Origin: Arthrobotrys musiformis
Lineage: Eukaryota; Ascomycota; Orbiliomycetes; Orbiliales; Orbiliaceae
Length of the DNA: 64,000 nucleotides
Assembly: GCA_036971715.1 (NCBI GenBank)
Contig: JAVHJL010000004.1
Location: 3,100,001 to 3,164,000, forward strand
Direction of reading: 5' to 3'
Positions 1 to 12,042 of the stretch are shown here, piece by piece (position 1 is the first letter of the stretch; every line of letters begins with the position of its first letter). The notes under the pieces were generated by a model. That model searched no databases. It saw only the letters and a program-made list of their open reading frames with translations, and was not told the DNA's origin. Made by a program: the position numbers and the translations under genes.

Positions 1-2616
1 CGATGACAACAGCACTCCATATAATTACAAGCAGCGCTGACTCTGGGAACGAGACTAGGGCTGACCACCACCCGACATACCCTGCAGGCACACATTGTAA
101 CGTAGAAATAAACTTGTGTAACATACTACAGGTAGTTTATATGGTCATCAATGCCTCAGCTTATGCCACAATTGTAAGGACCTATGAAAGTACTTCGAGA
201 ATAGTGGGATTAAAAATTCGTAGGTAATCACAGCAGAAAGAAACGTTATAAAGTTAAGTAATCTCACGCCTCAACGGTCAGAGCGGCAATATTAATTTAT
301 GAAAGATGACATCTCATTTTACAGGACATAGATCCGTGAGCTCCACCACAAGGAATTATGAAAATCACGTAATTTAACGTATGATTTCATATATTTAATC
401 TCCGGTGCCTCGAAAATTTCTATTAAAATACACATCGATGTCATAGACGGCATGGCAATTGACTTCGTACGGGTTTTGGAAGAAGCAATACGATGATGCG
501 GCGCTCACTGAAGTTGATATCAAGGTTTTCATAGACCCGAGGCCGGGATGTTAACATGTTGAGCTGTAAAAAAGCAACAAGAGATTATACTACGGACCGA
601 TGAGATACCGACGGAAATACGTATATACATCTATTCACTAAAGAGGCATCTTAGATATAGATTTAGAGCGCCCAGACTAGCCGTTAATCGCTTCCACACC
701 CGAGCACGAAGCTCCGCGTTGCCTGTGGTATTTCTGGGTGGCGAGCCAGGCTAGTGGCAGGTAGCTGTCGGCTCGAGTCGGCCACCTCTTGAAGCCCAGC
801 TACTCTTTCTAGATCCTTGAAATATTTTGAAATTTTCTACGGGATCTAAATTTATGGGATATACAACTCTTCAGGGCTCTAGCTTCCGACTTTTTATCCC
901 TGTTTGAATCTAGAAAATACTAGCTACTCGTTCCCCGCTAGCTTTTTTAAGTTGAAGTATCTTAATGATTGCATGAAGCTTGATCAATTGAATCAGCCGT
1001 AGATCTGAGCTGGAAAATCAAATACTCTAAGTATGCTATACAAAGCACTGATGTGTATAAACCTATACGTGATCGATGAAGGATTGGTGACCCCACTACC
1101 TCGGCCGGATCAGATCGGTATCTTCAATTGGCAGGACCCGAGTCGTCGATTGAAGCATCATGACATGTCAACAGCGTCACACCATTCAAAAGGCTAGATC
1201 GATAAAAGATACTCGAAAAGGATCATGATCAAAAAGGCGTCAATGCATCTGAGACCTCATCGCGAGGAACTGAATCAATCGAAAAATTTCCGGTTGGCTA
1301 GTTTCATGCTTCAACGACGTGGGTGGCGAGATCTAAAAATCTTCCTTTGCCACACCTTACCCTTGTACGCATATTCGCTTCACCTTGTTGAAGAGGCGCT
1401 TGGAATGGCGATGATACCCGTTCGAGGGATGTTGGGTGTGGTGTGATAAATTTTGCTTCATGGGTCGATTCGAGCGGAACTGACGGCACAAAGCTCAAAG
1501 ACTGCGACCTCATCCCGCCCCACTCTGTTGCATGATGCGGCGTGCGGCGTTTTGCTCACAATACAATACACCAATTAAGGAAGCACGAGATTATTCACTT
1601 ATTATCAGAAACACTTCAACCGTGCCTGCCCAGAAAATTTCAAAAAAGGTTTTCCCTGGTCAACATATTTCTGGCGAGAAGCCGTCGGCTGCCCCAAAAA
1701 GCTTGACCGTACGTCGGCGACCGCAAAAGACGGCAAGATGAAGCGGGAACAGGAATCTGACATTGCAGAGAACAATTGTTAACAAGTGCAAAGTGCCGTT
1801 GCATGACGCCTCCCCCAGGTTTATGCAGGGGGCAAGGGTTTCGCCAAAAAGCTTATGATGCGGATAAGCAAATGCCCAGCCGGCTGACATCCAACGCCAA
1901 CACCACAACCGATGTCTTGAAATATTATCCTATCGATTTAATATGATCCAGGATACAGATGTTTCATGGGAGGGTTTTTTGTTCGAGGAGGTCTCAACTG
2001 TCGTTATGTCTGTGGTCTGACAAGGTCAGATTTTCGCTAGTTGCAACCTTGGGATATGTCTATTGAAGGCAGTTGCTTATACAGCGTCAAAGGTGGAAAA
2101 AAATATCAACTGCTCAAATTTAGAAACAAAATCTCTGCACAAGCCAGACCCTGGTGCGGCTTTAAAACTTCTCTTCGATCCATCGAGCTCGCCTCTTGGG
2201 CTCGTCCGAGATTTATTGACTAGAATATACCAAGAAACCCGGCCAATCGGTGAAAAATTTTTCTTGGTATTCTAGAACTCTACGCTTCATGGGGTCCCAG
2301 ACTGGCGAAGTAATCGCTTACCCCTGGTCTAGGTAGACGAACCAGGAATGTGACGTGAACTTTTCCCAGGAACTCCCGAAAATCAGCTAGGATACACTTT
2401 AAGGGAAGTTGAAAGATATCCTAGCTCATTGGGTCATATTGATGTTACTGCTGACAGGGAGAAAGGTCCGAATTTCCCGGATGTAGCCGTGAGAATGGGA
2501 TCAAGCTAGTGAGAGGGTGTCGACACCGCGCAAGCCTGTGTTGAGTGAAGCATGATATCGTGATCGATAGTAAGATAGCATATCCATTTCATGACAGTAA
2601 TGCCTCCTTGTTTTTC
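1..2616. other. gene-free left flank
   Basis: I see no supportable gene in this 2.6 kb. The open frames are short, overlap on both strands and have no splice sites that extend them. A 16-base motif at 43-58, resembling three other sites in the window, is the only recurrent item; it is reported as a finding. Confidence 0.6.
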
Positions 2617-2624
2617 TATATAAA
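2617..2624 (+). promoter_or_regulatory. TATA box of the small secreted protein gene
   Basis: TATATAAA lies about 340 bases upstream of the ATG at 2966. It is followed by a pyrimidine-rich stretch typical of fungal transcription starts, which implies a 5' leader of roughly 300 bases. The TATA-like sequence is seen directly; its use as a promoter is inferred. Confidence 0.45.
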
Positions 2625-2965
2625 GACCTCATCTTGGCCTCTCTCGGCATACTTTTTCATTCAGCATCACAGCTTCATATCCTCATTCAATCTATTCTAT
2701 ACACTCTGTTGCATTTTGCAAATATCAACGCACCTTAATCGATCATCTTGATCTCAAGTTATCTTTATATAAATCATAACATTCTCATTCTGTCTATCAG
2801 ACTACCATTTCTCACTCCCTCAAAACTTGTACGTCAAGATATATATCTATATAAGCCCTTCCTTCCACTATCTCAAGCCCGCAGTTTTTGGAGTCAACAA
2901 TACTAACAATTACACACTGAATTCCAGTAAAACTCTATCCAGTTTTATTACCCAAAACAGCAAAA

Positions 2966-3531
2966 ATGTTCTTCCCAGTCGTCGCCCTCCTCTCTCTTGC
3001 CGCGTAAGTTTTCTTTATTTCCCTTTTCAGGCCATCTTTTGTCTCATATGGTCTTCAACTGCCTCACTTCTACTACTACCCTATCACCACGACAAAATCA
3101 ATCACAATGTCGAAGGATCTTCAACTTCAATAACCCCCGTTCCCAAGTACTACAGCGCGCGCGCCAGCAAGTCAAACTAACATGCGCTTTTCCAATATCC
3201 TTAGTACCGCTTTGGCCGTCCCAGTTGCCAACGCCGCTGAGTCGGCTCCTTGCACCACCGTCCTCCGCATCGCCCCACACTTCGACCTCTCCCCCACCCA
3301 GACTGTCTACCAGACCACCGTCACCGCTTACAACCGTGTCGACTGCGCCGGTTGTGTCTTGGAGACTCAGTACTTGCCTTGGGGCCATGGTCCAGTACGT
3401 ATTTTCTCAACCATAATCTGAGTACGATTAAATGCTAATACTGTCGAAAATAGGTTGTCATCAGAACTGCTACCACCACCGTTGGAACTACCACTGAGTA
3501 CGCCTTCCAGTGCGAGCCAACTTCCGCCTAA
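2966..3531 (+). CDS. small secreted cysteine-containing protein
   Basis: Three exons (2966-3003, 3205-3394, 3454-3531) join in phase to give 101 residues. The first intron is long for this window (201 nt, GTAAGT...TTAG) and the second is 59 nt with a GCTAATA branch site. The N-terminus is a clear signal peptide with cleavage likely after VPVANA. The mature part is about 78 residues, Thr-rich, with four cysteines including a CAGC motif, a TVYQTTVTAY segment and a WGHGPVV segment. From memory, this Cys/Thr layout with a GHGPVV-like core is common among short secreted proteins of Pezizomycotina with no known function. Role unknown; an extracellular or wall-associated protein or effector is possible. 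It stands alone, over 3 kb from the next confident gene. Confidence 0.8.
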
Positions 3532-4444
3532 ATTCTGCAAAAAAATGCTATATTCAAGGCGATGAAATAAAGGGGTGTTGCGAAGAGGAGGTAATGAATA
3601 CTCGGGCTTGCCGGAGAGGGTTAGCTATCAAATTGTACACGGTACTCATACCGACTCTATAAAGAAAGGAAAGGAAAAGTTATACAAGGGCTTTGGATTT
3701 TTTGATTTTTGTTACGAGTTTAAATTGGTGCGATTGGATGGGAAAAGTTAGGGATTGGAGGATGTACAGTAGAAAAAAATTAGAATAGCAAAATAACTTA
3801 AAATATAATAAAAAACATTTGCTTTGTGAAAATTATTTGTTTCTAGAGTAGTGACTGTGAGAAATAGTCGATCAAGATAGCCAGTCCTCGAAACGTGTAC
3901 AAACAAAGTGGTTTATTAGATTCAAAAAGAAACCTTGGCTAGATACACTTAGGTAGAACACCTTATGAGTTTATCACAATGGAAGTACCAACAGTAATTA
4001 TCGCGTTTGCGAAGATCAAATTCTCTCAGTAAGCGTGGGGCTTGTAGAATCCTCAGAAACATGACCTCGAGCTGTTTTCGACGCCCATACAACTTGCAGT
4101 TTCCTCAAAGCCTTGATAGTCTTTCTCCATCCGAAGCTTATAATCCTAGGGATCCTCCCGGGAGCATAGAACAGAAGGGTACTTTCAGGAAGGCGGCGTT
4201 TAAGCCAATATAAGCCGGTGCCTGAGTTGCAGGCCATCCTCCCGCTCAATTAAACCTGGGAACGAGACCAGCTTAAGCTAATCCAGCTCTCAGCCGTGTG
4301 TATCTCTTGAGAAAGGTAGAATTCGAGACTAATTTGATTCGAAGCCTTAATGTTTTTCTTCCGCCTTCACAAAATTTCCAGGTGCTCAAAAGGCTGTGAC
4401 CAAATCGACGAGATAACCTCGGGGCCTAGGAGGTGGTGTATATA
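3532..4444. other. intergenic, no gene seen
   Basis: AT-rich 3' flank of the secreted protein gene. It holds a copy of the recurrent CTGGGAACGAGACCAG motif at 4256-4271. No frame is supported by splice sites or recognisable protein sequence. Confidence 0.5.
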
Positions 4445-4681
4445 TCAAAGATGTTGCCTTTTGGGCCCATCAACAAGAACTGAGTTGAGTTGGCGTATCC
4501 GCTTCAAGATCCCGGGATTCGTTGGTGGGAGCCGCCGAACCTGACGTCGAATACGAGAAAGCCTAATCATATGGTCCCACTTGAGAGCAATTTGGATGTT
4601 ACGACGGACTCTATCGGCTTCGGTGGCTTCGTCTGGTATGTCGTGAACTTGATAGTAGAGTTTTTGGGGGTCACAAGGCAT
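4445..4681 (-). CDS. uncharacterised 78-residue ORF
   Basis: An uninterrupted ATG-to-stop frame encoding a charged, Arg-rich 78-residue protein starting MPCDPQKLYYQVHDIPDEAT. Many codons end in C, as in the confident genes nearby, so it reads better than the surrounding shadow frames. An in-frame TGA lies three codons upstream of the ATG. No domain is recognised. It could be a short orphan gene, one exon of a larger gene, or the remains of a decayed gene. Low confidence. Confidence 0.3.
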   Translation of the reverse strand: MPCDPQKLYYQVHDIPDEATEADRVRRNIQIALKWDHMIRLSRIRRQVRRLPPTNPGILKRIRQLNSVLVDGPKRQHL

Positions 4682-5368
4682 CTCGAAATGTCACAATATT
4701 GCAATGCTGCCCCGCATGTTGGTATCTCGCGCGGGAAGCTCGAGTGGTCGCCGCTAGCTGGCTTTGGTTTTTGAGAAATTTTGAAAAGAAAATGAAAAAT
4801 AAATAAATGGCTGCGCAGGAGACAATATTCCTTCTGGTATGGTATCAGCTTAAAGGAATCGCCCTTTGACTCCTAGTCGTATCATGGTTCTATCATTACA
4901 TGCTGGGGATAGATTTCCAAAGCGCGATGAAGCTCAAGGGTTAGTTACAGGTTCTGTCGCAGTGGCGCTGAAACAATTGCAACAAACAACTACCTACTTA
5001 TTATGTTGACTTGATTATTGGATATGTTGCATGCCTCTCCTCCATAACCGCTTTTCTTGTAAACCCCTTCCTCGGAAAGCTACCCAAATTTCACAATTTT
5101 AACCGGCTTTTTTCTCTCTCTTTTTGGTTCTGTATCGGAGTGTATGTTTCCTAGAAGAGATTGGAATTAAGATTAGTTTTGAATTTGTACGATGTCGTAT
5201 CTGATGGAGGGTCTTCGGTATTCTCGATCTAAAATAAGAAATCCGAAGTACCTAAAGTGAATAAGTCTGACTCCTTATCACAAATAACACAACTTACCTC
5301 TACATACGGGCGCAACCTAGCAAGCTGGGCGCGGGACGATGTGCATGCAGCTATGTGCTAGCTTCGAG

Positions 5369-5782
5369 CTAGCACTTGCGATAAACCCAATCATCGAACA
5401 AATTTCTCTCCCAATTCCGATATCTGGCAAAATAATAATGTCTGGTGTATTCCTCGTCAAAGGAATCGAAAATTGGCATTTTTTGGAACACCCATTTCCT
5501 CTTTCTCATGAGCATATCCCATACGCTTCTAGGCGCATCGATATATTCGTCCTCCTTAAGGTCGATATCTACTGGGGGTAAAGTAAACCTGCAAGGCATT
5601 CTTGCGAGGCGGGGTCTAGATGCGTATGCGGCAATTCTTGGGAGGTATAAACGGTATGGTTCACTCGTAATCGTGCTGTCGAGTTTTGGAGAATTAATTG
5701 CGTGTCTTTTTTTTTTTCTTCCGGAAAACGTTTTTGGGAAGTAACTGGAACCCGTGTTGTTTACAAGACCAGAAGTAACCAA
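5369..5782 (-). CDS. uncharacterised ORF, possible orphan or gene remnant
   Basis: A 137-residue open frame. The first 45 residues, encoded around a poly-A run near 5707-5720, look non-coding. From about residue 48 onward the sequence is protein-like: it has a proline-rich LPPVDIDLKEDEYIDAP segment, then a stretch rich in Trp, Tyr, Arg and Asp. No signal peptide or membrane segment is evident and no family is recognised. The true start may lie at an internal codon or in an upstream exon I could not identify. It sits in the sparse left arm with no neighbour to suggest a role. Confidence 0.35.
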   Translation of the reverse strand: MVTSGLVNNTGSSYFPKTFSGRKKKRHAINSPKLDSTITSEPYRLYLPRIAAYASRPRLARMPCRFTLPPVDIDLKEDEYIDAPRSVWDMLMRKRKWVFQKMPIFDSFDEEYTRHYYFARYRNWERNLFDDWVYRKC

Positions 5783-7015
5783 CCAGTACTATACGCTTAG
5801 ATTAGTCAATGAAACAATCAATTGTGCGATTGGGCGAATAAGAGGCGCTGTGCTGGTAAAGAGGGAGATTTTAAATCGATACTATTACGATACCTCTGCC
5901 GCTGTAGCAATACCGAACCAAATACACTGTATAGTCTCGAATACTTCAATATTAGCACCTAGTATATTGTCCTTGTGGATCTAAAAGCATTACCTAGAGA
6001 GGGGTTAATTCTTCTTTCTCCTTTTCCCAGTACGTACCTGCGTTAACGTTAGACGTTTGATCAATTGAATGTCGAAAAGTATTCCGCACTACCCCTTCCG
6101 GCAAGGCACCAATTTATCTGAAATGCACACCTACGCCATATAGCCCGATATATATGCTTCTAGAAATCTCGAGATTCCAAAAAAAGAAAAAGGGGGTTGG
6201 ATATGGCTGGATCCGTTCAATTGGCTATGGAGGTGGACTTTACCAAATTGATCCTGAGCTGGCTCTTAGTTATCTCATAATACACAGTTTGGGGATACCC
6301 TTTATGCAAAATTTGTGCGTGCCGGCTCTGAAGATCTGGTGTGAATATCAGCAACTCCGGCGGAGAATTATACATGTGTATCTGTAGTTAGATCTTCAAG
6401 ATTAACGTATAATGTTGATCTGATCGTTAATATACATGGCATCACGATTAGAATAATTAACCTGTGCAGTATAAAAGTTGATTTTTGGGGTGCACATTTA
6501 CACATCCATATCAATGCATCTGATATTGGCGGTCACGACCGAGTGCTTGAATTATAGGTGCCAAGTATAATTTACTTAATTGGGAGATATTCTCAACATC
6601 GAAATGCAGATGCGTCCGTGTTGATATCTCATATTCCAACATGCTAGCGCTCTCAAGAATGACTTTGCGCCGGCAGTTATTGCTCAACAATACATGCAAG
6701 CTGATGTCAGACATCGGGTCGCCTACCGCTCCATCTGACCTACGTCCGCATGTTACGTAGTATTAGCGTACTAATATATTAGCGCAATGAGGGGGTGGAA
6801 AATTATCCGTTGATTTCCATATATAGATGTGTACTTATATATCAAGTGTATAGAATTTCAATGGATCCACGAAGATCTTCGAAGATAGAATCGTCGACTC
6901 AGTCAATCTTTCTCATACTTGGATCTGGGATATCATTCTATACGCTCACAAATATTAACATAAGTACGTTCGAAATTTCGAATATACTTTGGCCAATATA
7001 TCAACAAATTCTACG
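5783..7015. other. intergenic, no gene seen
   Basis: AT-rich sequence with many TATATA tracts. The short frames here lack coding-like composition and none can be extended by splicing. The last few hundred bases presumably include the promoter and leader of the membrane protein at 7016. Confidence 0.5.
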
Positions 7016-7729
7016 ATGTCCACCCCAAAACCACCACAACCCTCCCTCTCCGTCCAGCGCGGAAACTATACCACTTCTCTCTCGGGCCCTCTACTCTTCG
7101 TTGGCCTGCGCACCCTCACAATCCCAATCCAATACCTGATCCTCACCCGCTCCACAGCCTTCTTCCCTCTCAAGCCCTTAACAGTACCACAAACCCTCCT
7201 CTTAACTCTACCATCATACATCGCTTTCAAACACATAACCTGGTCACTCCTCCTCATGCGCGAACGCATGACCGTTCCGTTCGCCTTCTTCGGCGGTATC
7301 TCCGATCTAGCATTCGAGTGTTTAACCTCATATATCTACACCCTCCACGACATAAACCCCTTCTACTCCCCTTCTCTCCTCCTCCCCGGCGCAATCCTAA
7401 CTATCGCCGGTGTTTCAACAGAATTAATCTCAGAAGTTCAGAGGTATGTTTACAAATCCAACCCCAGGAATAAAGGGAAAATCTATACGGGTGGATTGTG
7501 GGGTGTGGTTAGGAATGTGAATTATGCTTGTAATATTTTGTTTGCGTTTGGGTATGCTACTGCTGCTGGAGGGGTGGTTTATGGATGTGCTTATGCGGGG
7601 ATTTATGTTTTGAATTTTGTGTATAATGCGGTGCCGGGGATTGAAGAGTATATGAGGGGGAAGTATGGAGCGCAGTGGGAGGGGGTGGAGAGGAGGGTTA
7701 AGTGGAGGTTGTGTCCGGGCATTTATTGA
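7016..7729 (+). CDS. DUF1295/ICMT-like integral membrane protein
   Basis: A single exon of 237 residues starting at the first ATG in frame; the frame is open upstream but only through a TTG. Several hydrophobic segments cover most of the protein (about residues 25-45, 57-75, 90-110, 120-140 and 170-205). The C-terminal part has GGLWGVVRNVNYACN followed by a membrane segment and a charged tail. This corresponds to the G-x-W-x-x-x-R-x-x-N-Y signature of the steroid 5-alpha-reductase / isoprenylcysteine methyltransferase superfamily, DUF1295 branch. Known members are ER membrane enzymes acting on lipids; the substrate here cannot be inferred. The histidine usual in R-H-P-N-Y is replaced (R-N-V-N-Y), so activity is uncertain. 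Codon use shifts from C-ending codons in the first half to T/G-ending codons in the second. Confidence 0.65.
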   Translation: MSTPKPPQPSLSVQRGNYTTSLSGPLLFVGLRTLTIPIQYLILTRSTAFFPLKPLTVPQTLLLTLPSYIAFKHITWSLLLMRERMTVPFAFFGGISDLAFECLTSYIYTLHDINPFYSPSLLLPGAILTIAGVSTELISEVQRYVYKSNPRNKGKIYTGGLWGVVRNVNYACNILFAFGYATAAGGVVYGCAYAGIYVLNFVYNAVPGIEEYMRGKYGAQWEGVERRVKWRLCPGIY

Positions 7730-8433
7730 TATCTTAGTATCTTCGGTATGTATGTATATACCGAAGTACGTCGAAGCAGCTGTTGGATTTTGAAGGGTTA
7801 CCTAAGTAGTTAGTAGTCAATTGATTTTGTTACTGTACCGCGAGAGGGCCTAAGATATCGAAACGTGAATTTATAATCCAACCTCGCGGGTGCCGTTAAA
7901 CCGTTATAGTAAAAACGCCAGCATAAGGCGTGATCGATAAGGTCCAATCTCTACCACCACATCCATCGTTTTAAATGCAGGCGTAAGGCACACCGACGTC
8001 GAAAGACCCACCCAACGTGCATGATCTCGTACCGCATCTCCGAACCCGGGATTCCCAATCTACCAACAAACAAGCTTAAGAAACGCTAAGACATGTTTTT
8101 TTCAAGGTAGCCACATCGATAGACAACGATTTGTCGCCGATTGCATAATCTGATATGGATCCTTCACTTTAAGGTGTATAAACTGTTGGAGACTGTGACC
8201 GGGGTGGTCCTTTGGACCGGGATTTGGACTCGTTGGCGGAGTTAGAGGGGTGTATATAATGGGACCCCAGGACCCCGGATTCTGTAGTTTAGAGTTTTGC
8301 AATTGATGGTTTAGAGATCAACTGAAGCGGTTTACTTTTCGTCTCGCGCATTGATAGGATCTTTTCACAATCTTTAAAAGCTGAATTGCAGAAGGCCGAG
8401 GTTGCGACACCGCGACAACGCACATTATCCAAC
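7730..8433. other. intergenic between DUF1295 gene and dehydrogenase
   Basis: 3' flank of one gene and 5' flank of the next, both on the + strand. A TATA-like GTATATAATG occurs near 8252-8261, about 180 bases before the dehydrogenase ATG. No gene seen. Confidence 0.5.
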
Positions 8434-9829
8434 ATGGTCACCAAGGAAATCCTGGGAAGGGACCTCACGTCGACGGACAATGTTCTCATCGCCTCGACTT
8501 GGAATGAACCTACGGAGTGGATTGCTCGTATTAAGAAGGAGCACCCGGGTATTACGGTCAACTACTTTCGTATCAATCTTGAGCCGATTGAGGTTTATAT
8601 GAAAGGCGGTAGCCATGTTCCAGATGGTATATCACTTCAACCCTCAAACTTACGTATGGCGAAGATATTATATTAAACCGTATATTTGAAACTTTTAGAG
8701 TACTTCAAGAATGTCACTATCTTTGTGACGATGCAGTACCTTCCGCCACCCGATGTTGCCCCCAAGCTCGAGATATGCACTATTCTCAGCGCGGGTATCA
8801 ATCATATCGCAAGCGCCCCAATCTACAAGGACACAGATATCACAATTACCACCAGCAACGGCGTCCACGGCCCCCAGATATCCGAATGGTAAAGCCTCAC
8901 CTCCAACCAGTACGAAACTGGTACTAATTTGGAAATATAACAGGGTCATCGGCCATCTCCTCGCACACACCCACCGCTTCCGCACCTTCGACAACTGGCA
9001 AAAAGAACACAAATGGGCAAACAACTGGGGCAGCTTCACCACAAACCCCATCCGCGACCTCGTAACCCAAAAGATCGGAATCTTCTCCTACGGCTCTATC
9101 GGCCGACAAGTCGGTCGGGTAGCCCACGCCTTAGGAATGGAAGTACACGCCTACACCGCCCATCCCAAACCTACCAAAGAGAGTAGACGGGATAATGGGT
9201 ATATTGTCCCCCGAACAGGTGATAAGGAGGGTGAGTTCCCGGTGAAGTGGTGGAGCGGGACCGATAGAGCGAGTTTTCATGAGTTTTTGAGGGAGGGGTT
9301 CGATGTGCTTGTGTTTTCGGTGCCGTTGACGGATGATACGAGGGGATTGATGGGGAAAGAGGAGTTTGAGATTGTAAAAGAGACGGGGACCAGTCCGTTT
9401 TTGGTGAATATTAGTAGAGGGCCCATTGTGGTCACTGAGGAGTTGGAGAAGTCGTTGAGGGAGGGGGTTGAGAAGGGGGGGTTGAGAGGGGCGGCGTTGG
9501 ATGTCGTCGATCCGGAGTATGCATTTCCTCGTTTAATACGCATGATATCTACATACTGACTGGATATTTCAACAGGCCTCTTCCAAAGGAGCATACACTA
9601 TGGGACGCGCCCAATGTGGTAAGTTACTCTTCTTCATCTATATTAATAATTCGTGGATTAAGGTTATTGATTCTAACTTTGTTTTAAAAAAAAGTATATA
9701 TCCCCACACATCTCTGGCGCCGGCGTCAGTTACTTCGAAAGATGTCTCGATATCGTGGCGATTAATTTGAAGCTACGGGCGGAGGGGAAGAAGTTGATCA
9801 ATGTTGTCGACCGCAAGCGCGGCTATTAG
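8434..9829 (+). CDS. D-isomer specific 2-hydroxyacid dehydrogenase, NAD(P)-dependent
   Basis: Five exons (8434-8626, 8699-8888, 8944-9516, 9576-9618, 9695-9829) join in phase to give 377 residues. The first part matches the catalytic domain and includes an ILSAGINHI segment. It is followed by the substrate/dinucleotide region HGPQISEWVIGHLLAHTHRF and a Rossmann fold with IGIFSYGSIGRQVGRVAHALGM (GxGxxG variant with Ser). The family active-site residues are present: Arg in NISRGPIV, Glu in VDPEPLP (reconstituted across an intron) and His in SPHISG. Such enzymes reduce 2-keto acids (hydroxypyruvate, glyoxylate and similar) to D-2-hydroxy acids, usually in the cytosol. Substrate choice within the family cannot be read here. 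An apparently charged insert follows the GME.HAYTAHP segment. Exon 4 is only 43 nt. Confidence 0.88.
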
Positions 9830-11829
9830 CTACGCCACAATTGCGTATATAATAATATTTCAGTCGTCGTCATTGCCAATTTAACGCACAGCTTATACTC
9901 CAGGGTATATATGCACAGTGCACAGTAATATCAATACTAGTGCATGCCGATACGAGCTTCGGTATTCGCATTTCCAACATTGTGCAACATTGTTTTGATA
10001 CAGGTAAGCTAAAAGCTATGAATAGGCACAGCCGCAACTGTCAACTGTCAACTCTAATGCACTTGGTAAACTTGTTGCAATTTCACTTCGGGCACGGCAC
10101 AGAACATGACGGAGCTGCAGAGCCTCAGGGATTGCATTGGAATGCATTGGAATGCAATTCCTTTTCGTGGGTGCGGTGTATGTAGTTAAGAGCCAGTGTG
10201 CCGCTTCGGACCGAATCCTCGGGGTCGACGAAAACGGCAAGTTCCGAAGTTTTTTTTTTTTTTTGGTCAGTTCATCTCTTCACAGATTCACCCTTGTCGA
10301 CGAGATAAAATTCACCCCCTTCCCGGATCCCCTTTGCATAATTATCGAGCAAGGTTTGGGGCACACGCATAATATGGAACTTGGGTACTTGGGAACTGTT
10401 GAGTATTAGCACAGACTTATTACACAGCAAATTTGCATTATAATGCATACGCAAACCTAGTATGGGGGACGCAAACCGAAAAAAAAAAGATCCAATGCGG
10501 TGTAACTAAGTCTTAAGTAATGAGCTGCTAGTGGGAAAAGGTAAGATGGAACAGGTAACAGTTTTTCTGGGTCGGGTTGACTCGAGTAATGGCCTGTGCT
10601 GTTGGATTTGTCAGGCGGCGAGGGCGGACTGTTTCTGGACCGTTGGTTGGTTGGTCTGGACGCTCGAGTCATGACAAAGCAACAGATTTTCGAAGTTCAT
10701 GCAGACCGAAGGGAGGGAATAGCACACTACATATCCCCCATAGAAACTTCGTATTTTTTTTTCAATTGGGTGCAGTGGTTGTGATGAAGTAATCTATTTT
10801 ATATCGTATCACATCACGAATCACATATAGAAGGGGAGGGAGCATTGATATAATATACTGACAATTCCAACTTCTTCCTCCTCCTTCTCTTTCCTGGATA
10901 CTTTCTTTTTTGGATATATGATAATATAGAACTATACGTACCGTATATCAGATCTAGCCACCGTCGTATAAGGGCATCGAAAAGATAGACCGAATAGGGC
11001 ACGATAATAACCCTGCATGGTCTAGCTCACGGTCTCCTGCATCAGATCCAACCCCATTGCATCATAGGCCCCCATCCTCCCATCCCCAAGCCTACATAAG
11101 TGCAGTAACTACGGTGCAGTGCAGTTCGGTGCTCTGCAAGTGCAGGTGCAAGCCAGTGCGAGTGCAAGCCGCGTCCAATCCAGAGCCTTGGAACCCTCCT
11201 GCCGGCTCGCATCTGATAACTACTAAGCAGACTAGCTAGCTTCCCAATTCCAAAGCAGAGGTCGCCCTGAAATCGGATCAGCCGCCGCTATCAGTTGCAG
11301 TATTACTTAAGAATTTCCCGTTCTTTCGAAGGCTTCGTGGATCTAGGCCCCGGGTCTCTTCAGGCGTTTGTCAAGAATTGTCAGCTCCGCTTTAGAGGTG
11401 GTTGGAATATAAATACCGAGCTATAGCTAGCTATAACTATAGTTATATATCGCCAGTTAGTACTGCTTCACCTCTTTCTCTCCCTCTTCCTCGATCTTAC
11501 CCGACCCCCCTATCCACTTACCTACTTAGCTGCTGATATATATACCTGCAGGGCTGCCATTGCAATACCTCGGCTGGTTCATAGCATCAGGGTGGTTGAG
11601 GTCACTGACAGGCTGCTTGGTTATAATTAGTGCAGTCGTAGCTAGGCTAAATCTCTGCTCTGCTTGGATTGAATATATTAACTGCCACAACCTCCACCCA
11701 CCTTCTCTTCTCAACCCCCCAACCACTTCACCACCACCATCACCACCACTATAACCTTCCCTCCTCCTCGACTTCATAAAAAATACAAAAAAAATAAAAT
11801 AAGGAAGACTGCCACATAAAATATTCACC
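9830..11829. other. 2 kb intergenic, thioredoxin reductase 5' region
   Basis: No gene is supported. The right part has features of a long fungal promoter and leader: a TATA-like GGAATATAAATACC near 11404-11417, a palindromic run of CTATAG/TAGCTA units at about 11420-11450, and long CT-rich stretches up to 11760. An upstream spliced leader exon for the thioredoxin reductase gene could be hidden here but I could not identify one. Confidence 0.5.
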
Positions 11830-12042
11830 ACGTTGTCACCGAGGTTTTTCCTTCGTTCGTCCCTCGCGGCTGCCCGATTCCGGCCCATCGTTGGCGCATC
11901 TGCCGGTGTCGCAACACTCCTCTTCTCAACAAAGCAGCAGCAGCAGCAGGAGAAGAACAAGAATCAAATCCAAAACCCCTCCTTCAACCCCCTCCCCTCC
12001 TCCCGTTCTGCCTTCTCTACCTCTGCTCACGATACATCCACC
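11830..12042 (+). other. AUG-less in-frame mitochondrial-type leader of thioredoxin reductase
   Basis: Upstream of the thioredoxin reductase ATG the same frame is open for 80 codons, back to a TAA at 11800-11802, and contains no ATG. From 11833 it reads SPRFFLRSSLAAARFRP (after a TTG) and continues Arg/Ser/Ala-rich with no acidic residue for over 30 codons, then a poly-Gln run and an SAFSTSAHD segment. This is the composition of a mitochondrial presequence with a plausible cleavage region. An ACG at 11830 has A at -3 (TTCACC before it) and is followed directly by TTG; either could start translation at low efficiency. A spliced upstream AUG exon is the alternative. Confidence 0.55.

Noticed and set aside
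11526..11960. 144-residue minus-strand frame with a poly-Cys run
   Set aside because: Antisense to the CAG repeat and leader of thioredoxin reductase; the cysteine run is the reverse of the poly-Gln codons.
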